From Caprella mutica (lineage: Eukaryota; Arthropoda; Malacostraca; Amphipoda; Caprellidae), in NCBI GenBank assembly GCA_947561585.1, contig CANNZV010001588.1, forward strand, positions 79,065 to 143,064: 64,000 nt of DNA, given 5' to 3'. Shown piece after piece: positions 1 to 11,300 of the stretch. Each line of letters begins with the position of its first letter. Positions within the stretch are counted from its first letter, which is position 1. The notes under the pieces are model-generated. The model did not search any database. It worked only from the letters and a program-made list of their open reading frames with translations, and was not told where the DNA came from. Both the position numbers and the translations under genes were made by a program.

Positions 1-318
1 CACTGTCATTTTCATTTCTCTCGAATATTTTGACTTTTGAGTCACTGTTATTGTTATGATTCATTGTATTTTATCTTCATTATTTATTTAATTTCTTGTA
101 CGTGAATTCTTGGTCATTTTATGGTATTTGATTTTCTCTCCTTTTCTATTCACTCGACTGGCTGTTCAATTGTGTGCGTCGTAACAATGGCGTGGTTTGA
201 TATTGAATAAAGATCAATTGGTCACAGTTTTGAGTGGTAGGGTGTTAATAATGATGCCGTGATTGGAGCTACAGAATTACTTTTTTCAAACTTTCAAGTT
301 TTAACCCTACCTTGCATA
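1..318. other. Dscam1 intron, 5' edge
   Basis: AT-rich sequence with no exon-like reading frame. It ends at the TA dinucleotide where the Tc1-type element is inserted. Confidence 0.5.
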
Positions 319-670
319 CACTACCGGCCAAAAATCTGGGACAGTTCAGTATTTTATTAATTTCTCCAGAACTATCAGCAGGATTCAGACCAAACTTACA
401 CATATTGTAACTACCTCTTATATTGATATTATGTATTAATTACAGTTCATTCTAAATGATAGAAAAAAAGAGATGAGCATTTCAATTTTTATTTTGGAAT
501 TATAGTGGCCAAAACCATGGGACAAAACAAAGAAAATTTGATATAACAGCATTAAATCAAAAGAATGCAAAAGTTTAATGATATCCAATCAATATCTGGT
601 TAACAATCTTTTATTTTCTATCACTGCAGCACACCTTCTACTGCAAGTTTGAATGAGATCACGACATTCA

Positions 671-1072
671 TTACGTGAAACTTTTGCCCATTCTTCTTGA
701 TGTTTCAGCCAAAAAATCATTAGTATTGACAGGGTTTCTGACCGTCACACGAATCCACAAAGTGGACCATAGGTTCTTAATAGGGTATAGGTACGGACTT
801 TGAGGAGGCCGATCCAAAACATCCACATTTTGCTCTTTCAAAAATTCCATTAGATGCTTAGCCTTGTGGCATGGTGCGTTATTCTGTATGAAAATAGGGC
901 TTTCACACTCAGAATTTTGAAGTGTTAGGATGAAATGATCTCTCAACGGGTTCCTATATATTGTTCCATTAACTATGGGGGTTAGCCGGAACAGATCAGT
1001 CGTTCCATCCCGGAAAATCATTCCGAACGCCATTACGCTACCCCACCGAACCTCTCTGTTTTCTTCGTACAT
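671..1072 (-). pseudogene. Tc1 transposase, C-terminal catalytic part
   Basis: About 130 residues matching the DDE half of Tc1 transposases: VMAFGMIFRDG, then QNNAPCHKAKH, PPQSPYLYPIKNLW. The catalytic positions normally occupied by Asp and Glu are Asn and Lys, so this copy could not catalyse transposition even without its frameshifts. Confidence 0.88.
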
Positions 1073-1275
1073 TTTTTATTTAACCTTTTATCAACAAACT
1101 TAGAAATTTATTTCCGTCAGATCCAAACACATTAAACTTACTTCCATCAGAGAAGAAACATTTCGCCACTGATCATCTGTCCACAACACATGATTTTGCG
1201 TTTCTTGTTCTTGTTGCTTACCAACGACTTCTTCGCTGGTGATCTTGCAAACAGACGAATTACATTCAGAAGTAT

Positions 1276-1581
1276 TTATACTGTTTTACGAGATACTTTG
1301 ATGTCATGAGAGGCATGTACTTCACAAGAAATGCTGGCAGCTGTCTGAAACCAATCGTTCAGTGCCATCCTCTTAATCACTCTATCTTGTCTAGAAGTTA
1401 TTCGAGGTCGGCTATTTGTCTTAGGAGCAAAAATTTTCCCATTATCCTTGAAACCCTTTATAATTCTCCCGACGGCACTTTTCGACAGCTTCAAGTCATC
1501 AGCTATCTTCCGTATCGAATTATTCTTTCCATGAAGTTTGATAATTGATTTTATGACAGAAGAATCAACTTTAGGTGTCAT
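1276..1581 (-). pseudogene. Tc1 transposase, N-terminal DNA-binding part
   Basis: About 100 residues starting MTPKVDSSVIK and containing the HTH-like segments IRKIADDLKLSKSAVGRII and RPRITSRQDRVIKRMA, the paired-type DNA-binding region of Tc1 transposases. The frame stops after SRKTV; the next part of the protein continues in another frame across 1073-1275, where TDDQW marks the region of the first catalytic Asp. Decayed remnant inside the element at 319-1909. Confidence 0.85.
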
Positions 1582-1909
1582 ATCGATGGTGGAACCGGTT
1601 GCAATAACTATACATTAATGTAATCGACTTATTCTTAATTGTTGTACTTAGAAAAGTTGAAAAAACTCACTACACAGTCCAGAATAAATTATATTCATTG
1701 TTCTGTCCAATTGTTTTGGCCACTTTCATTTCAAAATAAAAATTGAAATTCTCATTACTTTTTTTCTGTCATTTACATTGAACTGTAATTAACACAGAGG
1801 ATCAACACAAAAGGTAGTTACAATATGTGTAAGTTTAGTCTGAATCTCGTTGATAGTTCTGGAGAAGTTTAAAAAATACTAAACTGTCCCAGATTTTTGG
1901 CCGGTAGTG

Positions 1910-2179
1910 TATATTGAATAGAAAAAACAAAAGAGAAAATAGCAGAGACATATTTTATTTGAGAAGTGCTTGACATTCAAGTTACACTCTGTACTTGTCT
2001 TACCAATTTCAATGTTATTTGTGAATTATAAAAGTGTCATCAAATATTCCAAATAATAATTATACTAGCTTGAAATTTTCAAAGGTTCTTTTTTTATTCA
2101 GATGGCTTATTCTTTTTAAATTTCTGTGAATATATCTGTATATTCTTTGTGTCTAATTGTGTTTGATGTTCCCTTTCAG
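1910..2179. other. Dscam1 intron before Ig1 exon
   Basis: AT-rich intron; ends in the acceptor TTCCCTTTCAG at 2169-2179. Confidence 0.6.
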
Positions 2180-2358
2180 GTGTGCAGGGTGAAGAAAGTG
2201 GCCCTTTCCTCACGGACGAACCCCCCAACCGACTTGACTTCAGCAACAACATTGGCTCCTCCCTCCACTGCTCTACCAAAGGACACCCCTCTCCCTCCAT
2301 CGTTTGGCGGGGTGGAGAAGACAACCAACCTGTGGGGGATGTGCAGGGACTACGAAAG
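2180..2358 (+). CDS. Dscam1: Dscam1 exon 2: first half of Ig1
   Basis: Acceptor CCCTTTCAG, donor AAG|GTAAGA. The exon starts with the last two bases of a codon, then reads VQGEESGPFLTDEPPNRL and the B-strand segment GSSLHCSTKGHPSPSIVWRG with the Ig cysteine and tryptophan; it ends in phase 0 at LRK. The FLTDEPPNRLDF segment is the conserved start of Dscam Ig1. Confidence 0.93.
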
Positions 2359-5300
2359 GTAAGAAAAACATTCACCTCATCCAATAGAGAAAATATATAG
2401 ATTTTGATGTGTTTTTGTTTTTGTGTTTCTTTGTTTGTATTATATTTTCTCTCCAATAAATTTCCTCCATTTTGATTATTACCTCCTTATGAAAGAACGA
2501 ACCTGATAGAAACTGAATAAAATGAATTAAATTGTATTTGAAATATCTTTAATATCTTCCAGTTATTGGAATTATACAGGGTGACCCAAAATAGTTTACC
2601 CAACTTTAAATTAGTATATTTCAACAACTATTGAACGTACAGTTTTCTTTCATGTATCATTTTGTTAGTTGAACCCTTCTCCATCCACCGTTAAATATTT
2701 ATAAAGTTTTATTATTTTTGTGAATTTAATAACGGTTTAATTGATGGGTGGTGCAAATGGTCAGAAAACGGACAATGAAGTAAGTTCAAACATTAGAAAT
2801 ATCTTTATTAGACAAAATCCCCATTAATAAAAATCAGATTTAATTCTAGGTTTTAAGAATATTCATATAACTATTCCTTTTATAAAATGTTGACAATCTG
2901 GAGAAAAGTGTTTGAAGTACAAAAAGGAAGGCACAAATTAAATTTTTTAAAGAGACATTCAGGTCGCAAGAAGACAGTGCGATCTGAAGACAATATCAAT
3001 TTTGTTTTGCAAATTTAAACTTGTGCATTCATTATTGTACTTAAACATAAATGGAATAGTTATGAAAGTATTCTTAAAACCTAGAAATAATTTTTTTTAT
3101 TAATGGGAATTTTGTCAATTGAAATTATTTATAATGTTTGTCCGTTTTCTGACCATTTTCACCACTCATCTATTAACTCGTTGTTACATTCACAAAAATA
3201 AATGAAAAACATATTAAAATTTAACTGTGGCTGGAGAAGGGTACTTTAACTTTAACTTCAATAGTTGTTGAAATATGCGAATTTAGTGTTGGGTGCACTT
3301 TTTGTCGGTCACCCTGTGCATGAAGAAATCAATTTTATTTTCTGTACTGTTTTGAAATTTCGTAAAGCAATTTAAAGAAGGCAGGAAGAAGCCTTTCTAC
3401 ATTCATGTTCGCTTCTATTGCAGTCCTGACTACAAAAATGTTAGATTGTAATACCTGGTATTAATACTTGTGAATAGGAAAAATGCAGAGTATTTTCGTA
3501 CGTTTATAAGTAAAAAAAAAAAGATTACAAAATACATATCACCAAAACTGTCATAGAATGCCATTGACCTTTGAATCATGAATGATGAGACTTTATCAAC
3601 CTAAATATCCTTATATAAAATAGCATATACACTATGCAGTGCCAATCATAAGTAATAGTATACAAACATATACCATCTTATAATTCACAATTACTTTGTA
3701 TTCGTGAGAAGCGTAAAATGAATCACTAAATACGTGCTTTTTATAGTAGTTTATCAATATAAATAATGATTTCTGTCAGCATATTTCAATAATTATTGTT
3801 ACTATTCTAATAGCACACTTTCCTCTTATTGATGAGTTTCTATTTATTAATGTACGTTTTAACTACAAATTACGGATATCTTATTGTAAATTATTTCAAG
3901 TTTTAATTAAAAAGAGATCATTTGAAAGCACATGTTACTTCTTCTCTTCATCACTTGTCAATCAGTTATGTGATGCTTTGCTGCTAATAACATCACAAAA
4001 TAAACAACAGGCGAGAATTAAGTCGTTCCCTACTTAGTTCATTCTGGTACATTCACAGTCCTCTTTCTAGTGTAGGTTAAATCACTTCAAAATGCGTGCC
4101 TGAAGAGAACATCTCGAGATAAGTTCTTCTGCTCTCGTATTCAAGACACTTATACCATATAATCAGTTATTGATGTTTCGATGGATATGATAATGAAGAT
4201 AGCTGTCATGTTTTTTCTCTCCTATAATGTTCATGTTAAATAAAAGATCTTTTGTTTTCGAATTTTGCGAGTAATTACAACTAAAAAAAACTAATTTTCT
4301 AATTATCCGTGCAAGTAGCTTATTTCTGGTTTATAATCTCCTTTTTTTAATACCTCACACTGCTTACCTATCATGTTCACAGTTTACTTGGTAAGGATAG
4401 GTGCTATGCAGTCCCTGTCCTACATGATTTAATTTAAAAATATTCGAAGGAGGAAAATAATAATATTACTATATGTACATTGCAAAGTACTAAAAATTGC
4501 AGAATACTTTATATCTTGGAAAATACTGTATTTTGCCAAATACTATGCCTTACAAATACTATACCTTACAAATACTAAACCTTACAAATACTATACCTTA
4601 CAAATACTATACCTTATAAATACTATGCCTTACAAATACTATGCCTTACAAATACTATGCCTTACAAATACTATACCTTACAAATACTATGCCTTACAAA
4701 TACTATACCTTACAAATACTATACCTTACAAATACTAAACCTTACAAATACTATACCTTACAAATACTATACCTTACAAATAATATGCCTTACAAATACT
4801 ATACCTTACAAATACTATGCCTTACAAATACTATACCTTACAAATACTATGCCTTACAAATACTATACCTTACAAATACTATACCTTACAAATACTATAC
4901 CTTACAAATACTATGCCTTACAAATACTATACCTTACAAATACTATACCTTACAAATACTATACCTTACAAATACTATACCTTACAAATACTATACCTTA
5001 CAAATACTATACCTTACAAATACTATACCTTACAAATACTATGCCTTACAAATACTATACCTTACAAATACTATACCTTACAAATACTATGCCTTACAAA
5101 TACTATACCTTACAAATACTATACCATCTACGTCTCTTTGGTTCCATTTCAGTATATTTTTCAACTCATAACTTAATTATTTGTGATAGGTTAAATAAAC
5201 CCATTTTTTTAGCAAATATTATTTTCATGCTTTGGGTCATGACAACATAGTATATACAATTATACATAGAATCAGAGTGTAAAACGGACACTGCAACAAG

Positions 5301-8300
5301 TTAGCCTAAAAATCATTGTAGTGAAGCTACGTCACAGCTCAGAATTAGAGGATATTTACATCTTTACATTAATAATCCTGTTTGTGTTTCATTCATACGT
5401 TGAACAATGAATTATTACAAAATAAGTTTAGTAATGGATATGGCTTTTTGAAAAACCCGACAAAATGTGCTAAAGTTTATTATGATTATAAATGTTGCTC
5501 AAAATTGAACCTCGTGGAAGATAAATGGGAGATTCAGCTGATGACGTAGTTTAACTACTGCAATTTCAAACTATAAAGCATTGTCCATACTGTGCTATTA
5601 TATTGACTGTCTGAAAACATATGTCCTGCATAATGAATTCAATTCCCTCAACAGAATTCGAACACCAGCCCTCCTTATAAAGTTTATTTTACTCTCCTTC
5701 TTTCCTAAACTAACAATGTATTTTTCTCAGATCCTGAGTAACGGCACTCTGATCTTCTCTCCGTTCAACGCTGAGGATTACCGACAGGATGTTCACGCTA
5801 GCACCTACCGCTGCACCGCTACCAACATTCACGGCACCATCATGAGTCGGGACACCCACGTCAGAGCGGGTCAGTACCGGCCACTGCACTACTTTATTCT
5901 TATTTATTTTGATGCTTCGAATGAATGTTCATTCACCAATTTAAATATAGTAATAAAAAATGATGTTAATGCTAAATAAAATACATGAATTTTGAAAGAT
6001 AGTTTTTGGAATGTCTGTTACCGTTGTAATTAATGTTTATCTGTATGAGCAATAAAATTCCTCACCTAAGTATGTATTTCTTCAGTGAATGGCTGCTTTA
6101 ATGAATATCCAAATGAACATTCATTCATATTTCGTAGGTAATTCTAAATTATCTGTCGAATTTATGAAATATAACCTAAATTCTTCTTTTTTACATAATC
6201 CGAAAAATAATGATTCTTTACAATAAATTACACATTATTCTAGCATGTTAATTATTGATATGACATTATCGTTGTTTCTGCACTGAAGAAGGTGATACTT
6301 GGTATATTGCGTTTTTTTAATGTTACTGTGTAATTGAGTTCAATATAACAAAAGGTTTCAGTGCAGAAACATCGAATATGTGCCTCTAATATTATTTTCC
6401 TCACAGATATCCTCGTTAACTAACAACTCTAGTAGAGTTAGTTACCGACTTTGTCAATGATGCGTTGCTTTCTTGTTCCTATAATATTTGGGGTGGTTGG
6501 TGTTATTTGTGGGAGGTTATTCCTTACAGATTCTTAGTAAAATATTCCCATTTTAGTGGTGAGCCAGGATTATGAATCTGATGTGAACAAAGTCTATGTC
6601 ATCCTGGGTAATGCTGCCATACTGAAGTGCGAGATTCCTAGTTTTGTCGCGGATTTCGTGTATGTCACAAGTTGGACTGAAGAGAACGCAGGAGAGAACT
6701 ATTTCCATCTTGATAAATATGGTATTTCATTTGAAGAACTTAAGCAAAGAAACCAGCTGTGCGTGGGGTAGAGGTTTGGATAGGATTTGCTCTTTTTTTT
6801 CAAATCAGATATTTTGATTTCTGTTTGAAACCCACTGACGAGATTCACGTCGCCTTCCAGTTGTACATCAGTCCTATCGCGTGGAGGTGAATAATGAATT
6901 TGTCATTAAAGGAAACTCAGCTACTTTCAAATGTGTTCTTCCAAGTTTTGTGGCTGATTTCTTGTCTGTGACTGCATGGCTTGAAGAGCAAGAACAAGTT
7001 AACATTCATCTATCTGGCGATTATAGTAATGATTACAAACTACCTATAATTCAAAAAGATAGCGGAGGGGATAATTTATTATAACTTCATTCTGTTTGCT
7101 ACTCTTCAGTTTCTGATTGATTGTTCTTTGTATTTTATTACTTCTTTCTCTACTGTCGATGTTAGTTGTTCACCAAGACTACCGGACAGAAGCTGGCAAC
7201 GAGTTTATAATTCTCGGCAATTATGCCATTCTCAAGTGTCTCATACCGAGTTTCGTGGCGGATTTTGTCCAAGTCGTCAGCTGGGTTGATGAGGTGTCAG
7301 GGGACAGCTTTTTCCCAGATAAATATGGTAACGATAATCACAGACTGTGATAAATTAGATATTAGCTATATACTAGTATGGTAGCATTTAAAAAAATTCT
7401 TCACGTATCAATGGGGTTTTCTTTCAAAGCATTATTTCGTCTTTGCTTTAAGATTATTTTGGTTCACAGTTGTTCATCAAGACTACAGAACTGAGGCTGA
7501 TAACGAATTTGTTATTTTGGGAAACTACGCAATCGTGAAATGTGAAATACCTTCTTTTGTTAGCGATTTCGTTAAGGTGTCCAGTTGGATTGAAGAAGAC
7601 AGCGAGAGAACTTACTTGCTCTCTGGAAATTACGGTAGTTGATATTTCCTTAGCTGCTACTACATGTATCTGGGGGAAAACTTGTATTAGTTACATTCCC
7701 GACTAGTAATTTCACATTTTTCAATTTAATCTCTTCATTCTTCTTATTTTCTTTTGCATGGAACGATTTTATCTTCTAAATGCTGGAATACCTGTGTTGA
7801 GTAAGAGTTCTACTGGCGAACTTTTGATAACAGTTCATTGAACTTCTTTTACTGATTTTCGATTTCTCAGTCGTTGCTCAGGGGTATGTGGCTGAGGCTA
7901 ATAATGAACACGTGATAAATGGCAACAATGTAGTCTTCAAGTGTGTCATTCCAAGCTTCGTGGCTGATTTTGTTGTCGTTACTGGATGGCAAGAAGAAGA
8001 CACAGGAATCAGCTACTACCACCAACTAAATTTTGGTGAAATGGATATGTTACTGATATAGGCACAATTTTATTAGTTGCTTGGGAGCCGTTTCAGTTCT
8101 GTCTTATTTTTTGTTTGTCTTTACTGTTTTGGTTGTTAGTTACTATAGTACACAATGGTTCTGGTCATCTTTATCATTGCATTTTAATCCTATTCTTGTA
8201 GTTGTGTTCCAAGATTACGTTGCGGAGGCTGACAATGAATATGTCATCAATGGTAACTCAGCTATTTTCAAGTGTGAAATACCAAGTTTTGTTGCTGATT

Positions 8301-11300
8301 TTGTACACGTCACAAGTTGGCAAGGAGAAGACTCTGGCAGAGTATTTGTGCACTCTGATAACTTCGGTATTTTGATTATTTAAACTTTTAAAGTAATACT
8401 TTTAACTTAGGTCTAATATTGGTGAATTTGTCTTTCGACTGACAGGTTCAGATATGTTCTGTCTTTTTTTTTGCTTTAAGTATGTTTTTCACTGTTCTAT
8501 TATTTGTAAGTTGTTTCTCGTTTTTGTAGTTGTATATCAAGGATACGAAGCGGAAGTCAGCAACGAGTACGTTATTGCTGGTAATGGCGCAATTTTGAAG
8601 TGCGGAATTCCTAGCTTTGTGACCGATTTTGTAGATGTGGTAGAGTGGATTGAGGAGAAGGAAGGAATCAGCTTCTTACCTGCTTCTAATATTATAGGTA
8701 TCCGCATTAAAATATTGTGCGATCATTCAATGATCATTGGTTAGGTAATTTTTTGTTTCAATTGGAAAGGGGGAAATGTTATTTTATTATTCGATACACT
8801 CATTATTTTCATTTTTTCGCGTTTCCTTTTACAGTTGTTTCTCAAAATTACAATTCTGAAGTGGTAACTGAATATGTAATTACTGGCAACTCAGTAATTC
8901 TAAAGTGCCAAATTCCAAGTTTTGTCGCTGATTTTGTTCATGTGGTGTCCTGGGTGGAAGAAGTTTCTGGTGACACATATATCGAAACTAACCAAAAGGG
9001 TATATTATCACTTAAATCTAACTAACAAAATTATACTGGGAGAGGTGCAAGGTAATATAGTGTAATGTAGATAGTATCTTCTCCTTAATTCATTTCAATT
9101 TTATCGAAATCAATGAAATTCTTTTTGTCCTGTGGTGAAACAGTGGTTTCTCAAGATTATTTCTTGGAGGCTAGTACCAAGAACGTCATTCTTGGTAATG
9201 CTGCCATAATCAGATGTGAAGTTCCCAGCTTTGTTGCTGATTTCGCTTTCGTGTCAAGCTGGATCGAAGAAACATCCGGAGAAACTTTTTTTGCTTCTAA
9301 AGATTACGGTAGCTTTTTTATTGTACAGGGTCAGTAGGAGGGTTTAACTATCTTAGTTGATGTTTCTCATGTAATTTCTCATTTTTTCAATTTATTCAGT
9401 TGTTTCTCAAGACTATCTTCTGGTTTCGCATCCTCAAAGCGTTATTTTGGGTAACGCTGCCATTCTCAAGTGTGAAATACCTAGTTTTATTGCCGATTTC
9501 GTTAATGTGATTAGTTGGACAGAAGAAAAGTCTTCGCAAAGCTTCTTTCCGGATAATGAATTCGGTACATTCGATTAACTTCAGAAGGATATTCATAGTG
9601 TTAAAATTAGAAAGGTTTTGAGGGAAATTTGAATCCAAGTATATTTTTCTTATAATTTTGTCTTTGAATTTCAGTTGTTACTCAGGATTATCTGTTGGTA
9701 ACTTCTCCTGTCAGTGTGATTTTTGGGAACTCTGCCATATTGAAGTGCGAGATCCCAAGTTTCATAGCTGATTTTGTTCGTGTCGTGAGTTGGAGTGAAG
9801 AGAACTCTGGAACTACTCTTGTTTATGATGATAATTATGGTGAATAAATCAGATATGCTTTGGGGGTATTCCATTACTAATTATGTCACTTCAATCATTT
9901 CTATTTTCATTTATTTTCTTTCTTGATAAATAAGATTTCTATCTTCCTCTTTACTCGCAGTTGTGTCACAGGATTATTTATTGGAAACGCACTCCAAAAG
10001 TGTAATTTTGGGCAATGCTGCTATCATCAAGTGTGAAATTCCTAGTTTCGTTGCCGATTTCGTTCATGTTATCAGTTGGAGTGAAGAGAAATCTGGATTG
10101 AGTTATTTCCCCACTACATCTATCGGTATACAAAAAGAACCTCATTCAATTTATCAGGTCTATTCATATTTAAGTAGTAGCTATAAGAAAACATTTATTA
10201 TCTACTGATAATTCATTTTTTTTCTGTTATTTTTCAAGTTGTGGGTCAGAATTATCTTTTGGAGGCAGAGTCCCAAAATGTAATTCTTGGTAATGGTGCG
10301 ATATTCAGATGCAAGATTCCTTCTTTTGTTGCTGATTTCGTCAGAGTTACTCAATGGGTTGATGAGACGACCAAACAAACATTTCACGCTTCCAAGCAAT
10401 ATGGTATTTGATGATTTTATTATCATTGAATTATGATCAATTATGGGGTGTAGATTTGGGTAGTCTTGCGTTTCATATTCATTTAGCTTAACTTCAAAAT
10501 ATCTATAACCGATTCATTGTTTTCAATTTTATGAATTTTCTGTTTCCAATGGGTTCTTACGATATTATGATTGCAATCCTTTGTATTTTGTTCACTCTTT
10601 TCTCCATTAGTTTTGGTCTTGTTTAATTGTTTTTTCTTCCTGTTGATTCTCTTGGAACTTTTAAGCGGCTGAAAAATTCTTTAGATTCTTCTCTTTTCGT
10701 TGATTTTTTTCAAGAATATAAGTTATATGTTGACCGATTTCAGTTGTCACTCAAAGTTACGAGACTCACGTGGACCAGGAATATGTGATACTAGGGAACG
10801 CCATAGTGATGAAATGCGAGATTCCAAGTTTTGTGGCGGATTTTGTACATGTAACCAGTTGGCAGGAGGAGCAGAGTGGCACTAGTTTCTTCTACACTGA
10901 ACAACAGGGTATTTTGTCCATTTATTTTCGGAGATTTCAATTCACACCAAATAGGAATCTTACCTATTGTAACGTTATTCGAATGGGTATGATTGGGCTT
11001 AGTTTAGTAGTTTAGGTTTATAAATTGATTTTTTTCACCTATGAATGATAGTTGAATCTATTCCCTGTGACAGTCGTGAGTCAATCCTATGTGACTCATG
11101 TGAATCAAGAGTATGTGATCCTTGGTAACGCTATCATACTCAAGTGCGTTGTTCCAACTTTTGTGGCTGATTTCGTCTCAGTAACTGGATGGTTTGAGAG
11201 CGATCATCAGGAGAATTATTCCCCTACAGATGACTTTGGTATATAATTCATAGTGGTTATATCACTTCACCTTAGATGATTTACATGCTAGCTTGTACTG

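Larger units (their letters stand above)
319..1909 (-). mobile_element. Tc1-type DNA transposon with long IR/DR ends, inactive
   Basis: 1,591-bp element flanked by TA at 317-318 and 1910-1911. The ends are inverted repeats of about 220 bp (319 to about 540 and about 1690 to 1909) starting CACTACCGGCC. Each inverted repeat holds an outer and an inner copy of the motif TGGCCAAAA...GGACA (left inner copy near 503-527, right inner near 1701-1726), the IR/DR arrangement of Tc1 elements such as the Sleeping Beauty group. The transposase is on the minus strand and broken: an HTH half at 1276-1581, then a catalytic half at 671-1072. The second catalytic Asp of the usual DNAPCH motif reads Asn (NNAPCH) and the Glu of NPIENLW reads Lys (YPIKNLW). 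Confidence 0.9.

Noticed and set aside
2094..2456. Minus-strand ORF over the Ig1 exon
   Set aside because: Shadow of the plus-strand exon; no family resemblance.
4641..5250. Long plus-strand ORFs with YKYYTLQILYLTNTIP repeats
   Set aside because: Produced by the stop-free 16-bp minisatellite read in all three frames; no splice or domain context.
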